Counted from the stretch's first letter, positions 51,825 through 61,372 are shown. The stretch: 64,000 nucleotides of DNA from Streptomyces cupreus (GCF_014257025.1 NZ_JACMSF010000032.1:1-64000); one strand, 5' to 3'. Program-made: numbers and translations. Notes: generated by a model not told the origin, from the sequence alone.

Positions 51825-54800
51825 GTGCGGGGCTACGAACGCCAGGAGCGAGAGCCGGCGGCTGACGTCGACCACCTCTCTCGGTTCGAGGCCGAGATGG
51901 AGCGGCTGAAGACCGAGCGGGAAAAGGCGATCCAGCACGCCGAGGACCTCGGCTACCAGGTCGAGGTGCTGCGCGCCAAGTTGCACGAGGCGCGGCGCAC
52001 CATCATGTCCCGGCCCGACTTCGGCGGCGGTGACATCGGCTATCAGGCCGAACAACTGCTGCGGAACGCGCAGATCCAGGCCGACCAGCTCAGGCAGGAC
52101 GCCGAGCGGGAGCTGAGCCAGGCCCGCGCGCAGACCCAGCGCATCCTCCAGGAGCACGCCGAGCAGGCCGCGCGGCTCCAGGCGGAGCTGCACCAGGAGG
52201 CGGTCACCCGCCGTCAGCAGCTCGACCAGGAGCTCGCCGAGCGTCGCCAGACCGTCGAGTCGCACGTCAACGAGAACGTGGCGTGGGCCGAGCAGCTGCG
52301 TGCCCGCAGCGAGTCCCAGGCCCGCCGGCTCCTCGACGAGTCCCGCGCCGAGGCCGAGCAGGCCATGGCGGCCGCCCGCACGGAGGCCGAGCGCCTCACC
52401 GCGGAGGCCCGCCAGCGCCTCCAGAGCGAGGCGGAGACCGCCCGCGCGGAGGCCGAGCAGCTGCTACGGCGGGCTCGTACCGACGCCGAGCGGCTGCTGA
52501 ACGCCGCCTCCACCCAGGCCCAGGAGGCCACCGACCACGCCGAGCAGCTGCGCAGCTCCACGGCGACTGAGTCGGACTCCGCCCGCCGTCAGGCCGCCGA
52601 GCTGAGCCGGGCCGCCGAGCAGCGTATGGCGGAGGCCGAGGAGGCGCTGCGCAAGGCGCAGTCCGAGGCGGAGAAGGTCCTCACCGAGGCCAAGGAAGCC
52701 GCGAGCAAGGCGCTCAGCAGCGCCGAGTCGGCCAACGAACAGCGCACCCGTACGGCCAAGGAGCAGGTCGCCCGGCTGGTCAGCGAGGCCACCAAGGAAG
52801 CCGAGGCCACCAAGGCGGACGCCGAGCAGGTCGTCGCGGACGCCCGCGCGGAGGCCGAGAAGCTCCTGGCGGAGGCCGCCGAGAAGGCCCGTACGCTCAC
52901 CGCCGAGGAGAGCGCGACCCAGCTGTCGAAGGCGGCCAAGACCGCCGAGGACGTCCTCAACAAGGCGCAGCAGGACGCGCAGAACACCACCAAGGCCGCC
53001 GCCGAGGAGGCCGAGCGGATCCGCCGGGAGGCGGAGACCGAGGCGGACCGGCTGCGCGCCGAGGCGCATGACATCGCCGAGCAGCTCAAGGGCGCGGCGA
53101 AGGACGACACCAAGGAGTACCGCGCCAAGACGGTCGAGCTCCAGGAGGAGGCCCGCCGGCTGCGCGGCGAGGCCGAGCAGTTGCGCGCCGACGCGGTCGC
53201 CGAGGGCGAGAAGATCCGCGCGGAGGCCCGCAAGGAGGCCGTCCAGCAGATCGAGGAGGCGGCCAAGACCGCCGAGGAACTGCTGTCGAAGGCCAAGCAG
53301 GACGCCGACGAGCTGCGCCGGGGCGCGACGGCGGACAGCGAGAAGGTCCGCACCGAGGCCATCGAGCGGGCCACGACGCTGCGCCGGCAGGCCGAGGAGA
53401 CGCTGGAGCGCACCCGGCAGGAGGCCGAGCGGCACCGCGCCGAGGCCGTCGAGCAGGCCGAGGGCATCCGGGACGAGGCCGAGCGGGCCGCGCGTGAGCT
53501 GCGCGAGGAGACCGAGCAGGCCATAGAGGCCCGTCGTCTGGAGGCCGCCGAGGAGCTGACCCGGCTTCACACGGAGGCCGAGCAGCGGGTGACCGCCGCC
53601 GAGCAGGCGCTGACGGAGGCCCGTGAGGCGGCTGCGCGGATCCGCCGCGAGGCCGCCGAGGAGACCGAGCGGCTGCGCGCGGAGTCCGCCGAGCGGATCC
53701 GCGCGCTCCAGCAGCAGGCCGAGGCGGAGGCCGAACGCCTGCGCACCGAGGCCGCCTCGGACGCGTCCGCCTTCCGGGCGGAGGGCGAGGCCATCGCCGT
53801 ACGTCTGCGCTCGGAGGCCGCCGCCGAGGCGGAGCGGCTGAAGTCGGAGGCGCAGGACAGCGCGGACCGGGTGCGGGCGGAGGCGCAGGCCGCCGCCGAG
53901 CGGCTCGCGACCGAGGCGTCGGAGACACTGGCCGCAGCCCAGGAGGAGGCCGCCCGGCGCCGGCGCGAGGCCGAGGAGACCCTCGGCAGCGCGCGGCAGG
54001 AGGCGGACCAGGAGCGCGAGCGGGCCCGCGAGCAGAGCGAGGAGCTGCTGGCCTCGGCGCGCAACCGCGTGGAGGAGGCGCAGACCGAGGCGCTCAGGCT
54101 GGTCGAGGAGGCGGATCGGCGCGCGACCGAGATGGTCTCCGCGGCCGAGCAGCACGCCCAGCAGGTGCGGGACTCCGTCGCCGGGCTGCACGAGCAGGCC
54201 CAGGAGGAGATCCAGGGGCTGCGCAGCGCCGCCGAGCACGCGGCGGACCGTACCCGGCGCGAGGCCGAGGAGGAGGCGGACCGGGTCCGAGGCGACGCCT
54301 ACGCCGAGCGGGAGCGGGCCTCCCAGGACTCGGGCCGGATCCGGCGCGAGGCGGCGGAGGAGACGGAGGCCGCCAAGGCGCTGGCCGAGCGCACGGTGTC
54401 GGAGGCCATCGCGGAGGCCGAGCGGCTGCGCGCGGACGCGTCCGAGCACGCTCAGCGGGTGCGGACGCAGGCCTCGGACACCATCGCCGAGGCCGACCAG
54501 GCCGCCGCGCGCACCCGGGCCGACGCCCGCGAGGACGCCAACCGCATCCGTTCGGACGCGGCGACGCAGGCCGACACCCTCATCACCGAGGCGCGTGCGG
54601 AGGCGGAGCGGCTGACCACCGAGACGGTGGAGGAGGCCGAGCGGGTCCGTGCCGATTCGGTGGCGCAGGCCGAGCAGCGGCTCTCGGACGCCACCGGGGA
54701 GGCGGAGCGGTTGCGGGCCGAGGCCGCCGAGACGGTGGGCTCCGCGCAACAGCACGCCGAGCGGATCCGCAGTGAGTCGGAGCGGGTGAAGGCCGAGGCG

Positions 54801-55673
54801 CTGGCGGAGGCCGAGCGGGTCACCGCGGCCGCGCGCGCGGAGGCGGAGCGGACCCTGGACGAGGCCCGCAAGGACGCCAACAAGCGGCGCTCGGAGGCGG
54901 CGGAGCAGGTCGACAAGCTGATCTCGGAGACCGCCGCCGAGGCCGACAAGCTGCTCTCCGAGTCGCAGAAGCAGGCGCTGAAGACGACCGCGGACGCGGA
55001 GTCGCAGGCCGACACCATGGTGGGCGCCGCCCGCAAGGAGGCCGACCGGCTGGTCGCGGAGGCGACGGTCGAGGGCAACTCCCGGGTGGAGAAGGCCCGT
55101 ACGGACGCGGACGAGCTGCTCGTCGGCGCCCGCCGGGACGCCACCGCGATAAGGGAGCGCGCGGAGGAGCTGCGCGACCGCATCACCAGCGAGATCGAGG
55201 AGCTGCACGACCGGGCCCGCCGCGAGGCCGCCGAGACGATGAGGTCGACCGGCGATCGCTGCGACGCGCTCATCAAGGCCGCCGAGGAGCAGCTCGCGAA
55301 GGCCCAGGCGAAGGCGAAGGAGCTGGTCTCGGAGGCCAACTCCGAGGCGGGCAAGGTCCGTATCGCCGCGGTCAAGAAGGCCGAGGGGCTGCTCAAGGAG
55401 GCCGAGCAGAAGAAGACCTCGCTGGTCAAGGAGGCCGAGGAGCTCAAGGCCGAGGCGATCCGCGAGGCGCGGCGGACGGTCGAGGAGGGCAAGCGCGAGC
55501 TGGAGGTGCTGGTGCGTCGGCGTGAGGACATCAACGCCGAGATCTCCCGTGTCCAGGACGTGTTGGAGGCGTTGGAGTCTTTTGAGGCCCCGGCGGCCGG
55601 CAAGGACGGTGGCGTCAAGGCGGGTGCCACGGTCGGTGCCCCACGATCGGGTGGCAAGTCGTCGGAGAGCTAG
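51825..55673 (+). CDS. scy: Scy, polarity-determining coiled-coil scaffold
   Basis: A 1282-residue, almost wholly helical protein. The N-terminus (GYERQEREPAADVDHLSRF, EMERLKTEREKAIQHAEDLGYQVEVL) is the conserved Scy head; from about 85 to the end it is an uninterrupted Ala/Glu/Arg-rich coiled coil with repeats such as RxEAEAERLRAEA. Scy organises the tip-located polarisome and recruits DivIVA, FilP and ParA in Streptomyces. GTG 51825 has a weak ribosome site; the frame also opens at 51795. A Ser/Gly tail ends the protein. Confidence 0.94.
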   Translation: MRGYERQEREPAADVDHLSRFEAEMERLKTEREKAIQHAEDLGYQVEVLRAKLHEARRTIMSRPDFGGGDIGYQAEQLLRNAQIQADQLRQDAERELSQARAQTQRILQEHAEQAARLQAELHQEAVTRRQQLDQELAERRQTVESHVNENVAWAEQLRARSESQARRLLDESRAEAEQAMAAARTEAERLTAEARQRLQSEAETARAEAEQLLRRARTDAERLLNAASTQAQEATDHAEQLRSSTATESDSARRQAAELSRAAEQRMAEAEEALRKAQSEAEKVLTEAKEAASKALSSAESANEQRTRTAKEQVARLVSEATKEAEATKADAEQVVADARAEAEKLLAEAAEKARTLTAEESATQLSKAAKTAEDVLNKAQQDAQNTTKAAAEEAERIRREAETEADRLRAEAHDIAEQLKGAAKDDTKEYRAKTVELQEEARRLRGEAEQLRADAVAEGEKIRAEARKEAVQQIEEAAKTAEELLSKAKQDADELRRGATADSEKVRTEAIERATTLRRQAEETLERTRQEAERHRAEAVEQAEGIRDEAERAARELREETEQAIEARRLEAAEELTRLHTEAEQRVTAAEQALTEAREAAARIRREAAEETERLRAESAERIRALQQQAEAEAERLRTEAASDASAFRAEGEAIAVRLRSEAAAEAERLKSEAQDSADRVRAEAQAAAERLATEASETLAAAQEEAARRRREAEETLGSARQEADQERERAREQSEELLASARNRVEEAQTEALRLVEEADRRATEMVSAAEQHAQQVRDSVAGLHEQAQEEIQGLRSAAEHAADRTRREAEEEADRVRGDAYAERERASQDSGRIRREAAEETEAAKALAERTVSEAIAEAERLRADASEHAQRVRTQASDTIAEADQAAARTRADAREDANRIRSDAATQADTLITEARAEAERLTTETVEEAERVRADSVAQAEQRLSDATGEAERLRAEAAETVGSAQQHAERIRSESERVKAEALAEAERVTAAARAEAERTLDEARKDANKRRSEAAEQVDKLISETAAEADKLLSESQKQALKTTADAESQADTMVGAARKEADRLVAEATVEGNSRVEKARTDADELLVGARRDATAIRERAEELRDRITSEIEELHDRARREAAETMRSTGDRCDALIKAAEEQLAKAQAKAKELVSEANSEAGKVRIAAVKKAEGLLKEAEQKKTSLVKEAEELKAEAIREARRTVEEGKRELEVLVRRREDINAEISRVQDVLEALESFEAPAAGKDGGVKAGATVGAPRSGGKSSES

Positions 55674-55856
55674 CCAGGCGAACTCATTCCGGTGTCTTCT
55701 GGGGCCTTTGACCAACTTTTTGGCAAGTGGTCCGACGGTCAGCCACCCAAAAGGGGTGTCATTCTCCAGATCAAACACGTATCCGCTCGATGACACACCG
55801 CTTCGGCCCCTAGGATTCCACCTATCACCTCACCGGTCTCATTCGACAGGAACCCC

Positions 55857-56792
55857 ATGAGCGACACTTCCCCCTACGGCTTCGAGCTTGTGCGGCGTGG
55901 GTACGACCGCGCTCAGGTGGACGAACGGATCTCTAAGCTCGTCTCCGACCGTGACAGCGCTCTCGCCCGCATCACCGCTCTGGAAAAGCGCATCGAGGAG
56001 CTCCACCTCGAAACGCAGAACGCCCAGGCCCAGGTAAGCGACGCCGAGCCGTCGTACGCCGGTCTCGGCGCGCGCGTCGAGAAGATCCTCCGTCTCGCCG
56101 AGGAAGAGGCCAAGGATCTGCGCGAGGAGGCCCGGCGCGCTGCCGAGCAGCACCGCGACCTCGCCGAGTCGGCGGCCCAGCAGGTCCGCAACGACGCGGA
56201 GTCGTTCGCGGCGGAGCGCAAGGCCAAGGCGGAGGACGAGGGCGTCCGGATCGTCGAGAAGGCCAAGGGCGAAGCCGCCCAGCTGCGGTCCGAGGCGCAG
56301 AAGGATGCGCAGTCCAAGCGTGAGGAGGCGGACGCCCTCTTCGAGGAGACCCGCGCCAAGGCCGCGCAGGCCGCAGCCGACTTCGAGACGAACCTGGCCA
56401 AGCGCCGCGAGCAGTCCGAGCGCGATCTGGCCTCCCGTCAGCAGAAGGCGGAGAAGCGTCTCGCGGAGATCGAGCACCGCGCGGAGCAGCTGCGCCTGGA
56501 GGCGGAGAAGCTGCGCACGGACGCCGAGCGCCGCGCTCGCCAGACCGTGGAGACCGCGCAGCGCCAGGCCGAGGACATCGTGGCCGACGCCAACGCCAAG
56601 GCCGACCGCATCCGTTCGGAATCCGAGCGCGAGCTCGCGGCGCTGACCAACCGCCGCGACTCGATCAACGCCCAGCTGACGAACGTCCGCGAGATGCTGG
56701 CGACCCTCACCGGTGCCGCGGTGGCCGCCGCGGGCACGCCGGCCGAGGACGAGCCGATCTCCCGTGGGGTTCCCGCGCAGCAGACCCGGTAA
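55857..56792 (+). CDS. filP: FilP, intermediate-filament-like protein
   Basis: A 311-residue rod protein. The N-terminus (SPYGFELVRRGYDRAQVDERI) resembles a DivIVA head; then a coiled coil (about 30-270: LEKRIEELHLETQ, RRAAEQHRDLAESAAQQ, RLAEIEHRAEQLRLEAEKL) and a short Pro/Gly tail. FilP forms cis-filaments behind the growing tip and gives hyphae rigidity. It is 183 bp after scy. ATG 55857 follows AGGAA. A strong terminator ends it. Confidence 0.94.
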   Translation: MSDTSPYGFELVRRGYDRAQVDERISKLVSDRDSALARITALEKRIEELHLETQNAQAQVSDAEPSYAGLGARVEKILRLAEEEAKDLREEARRAAEQHRDLAESAAQQVRNDAESFAAERKAKAEDEGVRIVEKAKGEAAQLRSEAQKDAQSKREEADALFEETRAKAAQAAADFETNLAKRREQSERDLASRQQKAEKRLAEIEHRAEQLRLEAEKLRTDAERRARQTVETAQRQAEDIVADANAKADRIRSESERELAALTNRRDSINAQLTNVREMLATLTGAAVAAAGTPAEDEPISRGVPAQQTR

Positions 56793-56837
56793 CAGCAGTT
56801 CCGGTAACGCTCCGGCGTACAACCGCTGAACACCTGC

Positions 56838-56871
56838 AAAGCCCTCTGCCACTGAGGTGGCAGAGGGCTTT
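56838..56871 (+). terminator. Strong intrinsic terminator after filP
   Basis: Perfect 15-bp arms AAAGCCCTCTGCCAC and GTGGCAGAGGGCTTT, loop TGAG, followed by GTCCCGTTTT. The best T-tailed hairpin in the window. Confidence 0.92.
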
Positions 56872-56880
56872 GTCCCGTTT

Positions 56881-56886
56881 TAGCGT
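56881..56886 (+). promoter_or_regulatory. -10 hexamer, leaderless start of first ABC gene
   Basis: TAGCGT, then six bases to ATG 56893, right behind the filP terminator. Confidence 0.6.
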
Positions 56887-56892
56887 TGCCGC

Positions 56893-57852
56893 ATGATCGA
56901 GCTTGAGGGGCTGACCAAGCGGTACGGCGAGAAGATGGCGGTCAACAATCTCACCTTCACCGTCAGACCCGGCATCGTGACCGGGTTCCTCGGCCCCAAC
57001 GGCGCGGGCAAGTCCACCACCATGCGCATGATGCTGGGCCTGGACCGGCCGACGGCGGGCGATGTCCGCATCGACGGCAAGCACTACGACCAGCTGAAGG
57101 ACCCGCTCAAGTACATCGGGGCCCTGCTGGACGCGAAGGCCATGCACGGCGGCCGTAGCGCCTACAACCATCTGCTGTGTCTCGCGCAGAGCAACGGCAT
57201 CCCGAAGAAGCGGGTGCAGGAGGTCCTCGACACCGTCGGTCTGACCCCGGTCGCGCGGAAGAAGGCCAAGGGCTTCTCGCTCGGCATGGGGCAGCGCCTC
57301 GGTATCGCGGGCGCGCTGCTCGGCGATCCGCGGATCCTGATGTTCGACGAGCCGGTCAACGGCCTCGACCCCGAGGGCATCCACTGGATCCGCAATCTGA
57401 TGAAATCGCTGGCCGCCCAGGGGCGGACGGTGTTCGTCTCCTCGCATCTGATGAGCGAGATGGCCCTCACCGCCGACCATTTGGTCGTCATCGGCCAGGG
57501 CCGGCTGCTCGCCGACACCTCCATGGCCGACTTCATCGCGCAGAACTCGCGTTCCTACGTCCGTATCCGCACCCCGCACCGCGAGCGGCTGCTCGATGTG
57601 CTCCAGCGGGCCGGGGTGACGGTCGTGCAGACCGGGAACGGGACGCTGGAGGTGGACGGCGGGAAGTCGGAGCGGATCGGTGAGCTGGCGGCGCAGCACC
57701 GGATCGTGCTGCATGAGCTGAGCCCTCAGCAGGCGTCTCTGGAGGAGGCGTTCATGCAGTTGACCGCGGAGTCGGTGGAGTACCACGCGCACTCGGAGGC
57801 ACCTCCCGAGCAGCCGCGGGCGTGGGGCGACGGCTGGCGAAAGGAGAGCTGA
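56893..57852 (+). CDS. ABC transporter ATP-binding protein A
   Basis: A 319-residue ABC-2-type ATPase. It has Walker A GPNGAGKST, the Q-loop region GALLDAKAMHGGRSAYNHL, signature SLGMGQRLG, Walker B RILMFDEPVNGLDPEG and H-loop FVSSHLMSEMA. The C-terminal accessory domain (about 220-319) is of the antibiotic-exporter/multidrug type. It starts leaderless after the filP terminator and is 3 bp from its permease. Confidence 0.94.
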   Translation: MIELEGLTKRYGEKMAVNNLTFTVRPGIVTGFLGPNGAGKSTTMRMMLGLDRPTAGDVRIDGKHYDQLKDPLKYIGALLDAKAMHGGRSAYNHLLCLAQSNGIPKKRVQEVLDTVGLTPVARKKAKGFSLGMGQRLGIAGALLGDPRILMFDEPVNGLDPEGIHWIRNLMKSLAAQGRTVFVSSHLMSEMALTADHLVVIGQGRLLADTSMADFIAQNSRSYVRIRTPHRERLLDVLQRAGVTVVQTGNGTLEVDGGKSERIGELAAQHRIVLHELSPQQASLEEAFMQLTAESVEYHAHSEAPPEQPRAWGDGWRKES

Positions 57853-57855
57853 GCG

Positions 57856-58626
57856 ATGGCGACGGGTCAGGTCATCCGTTCGGAGTGGACGAAGATCCGG
57901 TCCGTGGCGTCGACGGTGTGGACGCTGTCCCTCGCCGTGGTGGTCACGATCGCGCTGGGCATGCTGATCTCGCTGCTGTCGAAGAACGAGTTCGACAACA
58001 TGGACCGCGCGGACCAGCTGTCCTTCGACCCGACCTTCATCAGCTTCGCGGGCATGAGCCTCGGTCAGCTCGCGATGATCGTGTTCGGGGTGCTGGTGGT
58101 GTCGAACGAGTACAGCACCGGCATGATCCGCACCTCGCTGGCCGCGGTGCCGCAGCGCGGATCCTTCCTGTTCAGCAAGATCACGGTGGCGACCGGTCTG
58201 GCCCTGCTGGTCGGTCTCGTCACCAGCTTCGTCACCTTCTTCCTGGGCCAGGCGATGCTCGGGGAGCACGGGGCCTACATCGGCGACGAAGGGGTGTTGC
58301 GGGCGGTCATCGGCGGTGGCCTCTATATGACGCTGATCGCGATGTTCTCGATGGGCGTCGCCGCGATGCTGCGTTCGCCGATGCTGTCGCTGGGCATCCT
58401 GATGCCGTTCTTCTTCCTGGTCTCCAACATCCTCGGCAATGTCCCGGCCACCAAGAAGATCGGCCGCTATCTGCCCGACCAGGCCGGCAGCAAGATCATG
58501 CAGGTGGTCACCCCGGTCGACAACGACACTCCGTACGGTCCCTGGGGCGGGCTCGGAATCATGATGCTGTGGGTGATCGCGGCGCTCGCGGGCGGGTTCG
58601 TCGTCCTCAAGCGGCGGGACGCCTGA
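57856..58626 (+). CDS. ABC-2 transporter permease A
   Basis: A 256-residue permease with six segments: WTLSLAVVVTIALGMLISLLS, FAGMSLGQLAMIVFGVLVV, VATGLALLVGLVTSFVTFFLGQ, YMTLIAMFSMGVAAML, LSLGILMPFFFLVSNILG and IMMLWVIAALAGGFVVL. The N-terminal GQVIRSEWTKIRSVASTVW motif is shared with its paralogue B. Substrate unknown. Confidence 0.92.
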   Translation: MATGQVIRSEWTKIRSVASTVWTLSLAVVVTIALGMLISLLSKNEFDNMDRADQLSFDPTFISFAGMSLGQLAMIVFGVLVVSNEYSTGMIRTSLAAVPQRGSFLFSKITVATGLALLVGLVTSFVTFFLGQAMLGEHGAYIGDEGVLRAVIGGGLYMTLIAMFSMGVAAMLRSPMLSLGILMPFFFLVSNILGNVPATKKIGRYLPDQAGSKIMQVVTPVDNDTPYGPWGGLGIMMLWVIAALAGGFVVLKRRDA

Positions 58627-58638
58627 TTTTGCCTCGGC

Positions 58639-58667
58639 TTGAAGGGAACCGTCAGCGCCCCTATATC
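58639..58667 (+). promoter_or_regulatory. Candidate promoter of the second ABC pair
   Basis: TTGAAG (58639-58644), a 17-bp spacer and TATATC (58662-58667) lie 60 bp before ATPase B; the spacing is optimal for HrdB-type sigma factors. Confidence 0.5.
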
Positions 58668-58727
58668 CTCCTAACCCTTACGGGGGCGTGTGCCCCGCTG
58701 TCCTGAACCTTTCGATGGGTGCGGAGC

Positions 58728-59930
58728 ATGATCGAGGCAGTCGGCCTGACCAAGCGCTACGGCGACAAGACCGCTGTGTACAACCTTTCCTTCCAGGTGC
58801 GGCCCGGGTCCGTCACCGGCTTCCTGGGGCCCAACGGCTCCGGCAAGTCGACGACGATGCGGATGATCCTCGGCCTGGACAACCCCAGCTCGGGGCAGGT
58901 GACGATCGGCGGCTACCCGTACCGCAAGCTGCCCAACGCCCCCCGCCAGGTCGGCGCGCTGCTCGACGCCAAGGCCGTGCACGGCGGCCGCACGGCCCGC
59001 AACCACCTGCTGAGCCTGGCCCAGCTGTCCGGCATCCCGGACCGCCGGGTGGACGAGGTGCTGGGCGTCGTCGGGCTCCAGGACGTCGCACGCAAGCGTT
59101 CCAAGGGCTTCTCCCTCGGCATGGGGCAGCGCCTCGGCATCGCCGCGGCGCTGCTCGGCGACCCGCAGGTGCTGCTGTTCGACGAGCCGGTCAACGGCCT
59201 CGACCCCGAGGGCATCCTCTGGGTGCGCAACCTGATGAAGTCGCTCGCCGCGGAGGGCCGTACGGTCTTCGTCTCCTCGCATCTGATGAGCGAGATGGCG
59301 CTGACCGCCGACCACCTGATCGTGATCGGGCGCGGCCAGCTCCTCGCCGACATGAGCGTGCAGGACTTCATCGCGGCGAACTCCGCCGGCTTCGCGCGCG
59401 TGCGCACGCCCGACACCGAGCCGCAGCTGCGCGAGAAGCTCTCCACGGCGCTGGCCGAGGCGGGCGGGCATGTGCTGCCCGAGCAGGACGGCGCGCTGCG
59501 CGTGACGGGGCTGCCGCTGCCGCGCATCAGCGACATCGCGCACGAGACGGACGTACGGCTGTGGGAGCTGTCGCCGCACCAGGCCTCCCTTGAGGAGGCG
59601 TACATGCGGATGACGCAGGGCGCCGTCGACTACCGCTCGACCGTCGACCAGAAGGCCGGGCTCCAGCAGCCGCTGCCGCCCGGTGCCCAGCCGCAGATGC
59701 CGGTGCCGGGGCAGGGCCAGCCCGGCTGGTACGCCCCGCCGCCGCCCCAGCAGGGCGGTCAGCCGTTCGCGATGCCCCAGGGGCAGCCCGGACAGCCCGC
59801 GCAGCCGTCGGGGCCCCCTCAGGGCCCGTACGGCGCCCCGGTCGCGCCCGCCGCGGCCCCGAACCCCTACGCGCAGCCCGCGCCCGCCGCCCCCGCTGTC
59901 GACACGACCAAGCCCAAGGACGCCCGATGA
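58728..59930 (+). CDS. ABC transporter ATP-binding protein B with Pro/Gln tail
   Basis: A 400-residue paralogue of ATPase A: Walker A GPNGSGKST, signature SLGMGQRLG, Walker B LLFDEPVNGLDPEG and H-loop FVSSHLMSEM. ATG 58728 aligns with the MIEL start of A; GTG 58719 is an alternative. After about residue 305 it has a Pro/Gln/Gly-rich tail (PGQGQPGWYAPPPPQQGG) of some 95 residues, absent in A. The stop overlaps permease B (ATGA). Confidence 0.94.
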   Translation: MIEAVGLTKRYGDKTAVYNLSFQVRPGSVTGFLGPNGSGKSTTMRMILGLDNPSSGQVTIGGYPYRKLPNAPRQVGALLDAKAVHGGRTARNHLLSLAQLSGIPDRRVDEVLGVVGLQDVARKRSKGFSLGMGQRLGIAAALLGDPQVLLFDEPVNGLDPEGILWVRNLMKSLAAEGRTVFVSSHLMSEMALTADHLIVIGRGQLLADMSVQDFIAANSAGFARVRTPDTEPQLREKLSTALAEAGGHVLPEQDGALRVTGLPLPRISDIAHETDVRLWELSPHQASLEEAYMRMTQGAVDYRSTVDQKAGLQQPLPPGAQPQMPVPGQGQPGWYAPPPPQQGGQPFAMPQGQPGQPAQPSGPPQGPYGAPVAPAAAPNPYAQPAPAAPAVDTTKPKDAR

Positions 59931-60799
59931 GCACCCCGCAGCCCCCGATGCCGCAGACCGCCGCACCGAACTGGCAGGCGGCGCCCGGCGCTTCGTACCC
60001 CGCTTACACCTCGCCGATCCCGGTCAAGCGCACCCACCTCGGCAACGCCCTCGCCTCGGAGTGGACGAAGATCCGCTCGGTGCGCTCCACGATGTGGACG
60101 CTCGGCGTGTTCGTCGTGCTCGTCGTCGGCATCGGACTGGCCGCCGCCGCGCTGGTCTCCGCCAACGCCGGGGAGGGCGAGCTGGCGGGCGAGAACCCGC
60201 TGTCGTTCGGCTTCTTCGGGCTGCTGCTCGGCATCATGTGCGTGATCACGCTGGGCGTGCTGACCACGGCCTCGGAGTACGGCACCGGCATGATCCGCAC
60301 CACGATGACGGCGTGCCCGACCCGGGGTCGGGTGCTGACGGCGAAGGCGATCGTGTTCTTCGTGGTCGCGTTCTCCGTCACGCTGGCCTCTGCGGTGCTC
60401 GTCGCGCTCGCGGACGTGGCCCTGCTGAGCGACGCCCGGGAGCCGTCGAGCTCGGAGTGGCTGAAGGGCACGGTAGGCGTCTCGTTCTACATCGCGCTGA
60501 TCGGCCTGCTCTCGCTGGTCGTCGGCTCGGTGATCCGGCACTCCGCGGGCGCCATCACCATCATGATCGGCCTGGTTCTGGCCCCGCTGGTGATCGCGCT
60601 GTTCATGTTCTCGGAGTCCCTGGAGGACCTGCGCCAGGCCCTGTTCGAGTACTCGATCCCGAACCAGCTCAGCGTCTTCTACTCGCAGTCCCTCACCGAC
60701 ACGGGCCCCTCCGGCTGGGACCCGCTGTGGATCATGCTGGGCGTGACGGCTGCCGCGTTCGCCGGGGCGTACGTGCTGCTGGAGAAGCGGGACGTATGA
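59927..60799 (+). CDS. ABC-2 transporter permease B
   Basis: A 290-residue permease with a Pro-rich 35-residue leader and the ALASEWTKIRSVRSTMWTLG motif shared with permease A. Six TM segments follow (WTLGVFVVLVVGIGLAAAALV to WIMLGVTAAAFAGAYVLLEK). The Pro-rich leader and the tail of ATPase B look like interaction linkers. The pair duplicates the A pair. Confidence 0.92.
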   Translation: MSTPQPPMPQTAAPNWQAAPGASYPAYTSPIPVKRTHLGNALASEWTKIRSVRSTMWTLGVFVVLVVGIGLAAAALVSANAGEGELAGENPLSFGFFGLLLGIMCVITLGVLTTASEYGTGMIRTTMTACPTRGRVLTAKAIVFFVVAFSVTLASAVLVALADVALLSDAREPSSSEWLKGTVGVSFYIALIGLLSLVVGSVIRHSAGAITIMIGLVLAPLVIALFMFSESLEDLRQALFEYSIPNQLSVFYSQSLTDTGPSGWDPLWIMLGVTAAAFAGAYVLLEKRDV

Positions 60800-60806
60800 G
60801 CCGCTC

Positions 60807-61148
60807 CTAGAACTTCGGCGCGTTACGGGACCGCTGCACCCGCGTGGTGCGGCGGTCCTTCGCGTTCCAGCAGGACTTGTGCCAGTGCCTGCGGTCGTCG
60901 ACGCCCGCATGGGCGGGCCAGGCCACCACGTGCGGGACGCCGTCGGGGATCAGCTGGTCGCAGCCGGGGCAGCGGTACGACTTGCCCTGCGCGCTGGCGC
61001 CCGCCACATGCCGTACGTTCCAGTCCTCGCCCTGCCACTCCTCGGAGGACTGCCAGCCGCCGTAGCGGCCGGGGCGGTCGTCCTCGGCGCTCAGGCCGGA
61101 CGAGGCCGACACGCCGCCGGCCTTGGGACGGTTGCGACGCGGGGACAC
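60807..61148 (-). CDS. Small zinc-site protein
   Basis: A 113-residue basic protein. A conserved block YRCPGCDQLIPDGVPHVVAW, then DDRRHWHKSCW, has two CxxC cysteines plus His/His/Cys and resembles a zinc finger or degenerate HNH site. The rest is polar. GTG 61148 has an AGGTG site upstream; GTG 61160 is an alternative. Convergent with permease B by 7 bp. Function unknown. Confidence 0.7.
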   Translation of the reverse strand: MSPRRNRPKAGGVSASSGLSAEDDRPGRYGGWQSSEEWQGEDWNVRHVAGASAQGKSYRCPGCDQLIPDGVPHVVAWPAHAGVDDRRHWHKSCWNAKDRRTTRVQRSRNAPKF

Positions 61149-61372
61149 AGGACACCTCACGGGGCTATACAGGAAGCAGGGGCCATGTCCAGCCTACGCG
61201 GGGCAGGCAGGGGTACGCGTAGGCCACCAATCCCCACAAGTCCCCTTCCATGGCGACTCATTCTGCAGACAATCCGCAAATCTCTCCGTCAAGCCGTGTC
61301 CTCGGCACGTGTCAGACGGTTATGCCGAGTGGGGGAGCTCCGCGTCGGAGCCAAGGAAGCAGGAAAAGAGCA
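61149..61372. other. 224-bp intergenic region
   Basis: Divergent promoter region of the zinc-site and luciferase-like genes; nothing certain is recognised in it. Confidence 0.4.

Noticed and set aside
51825..56792. Scy and FilP as SMC-like or tape-measure phage proteins
   Set aside because: No ATPase heads and no phage neighbours; N-terminal motifs and gene order match scy-filP.
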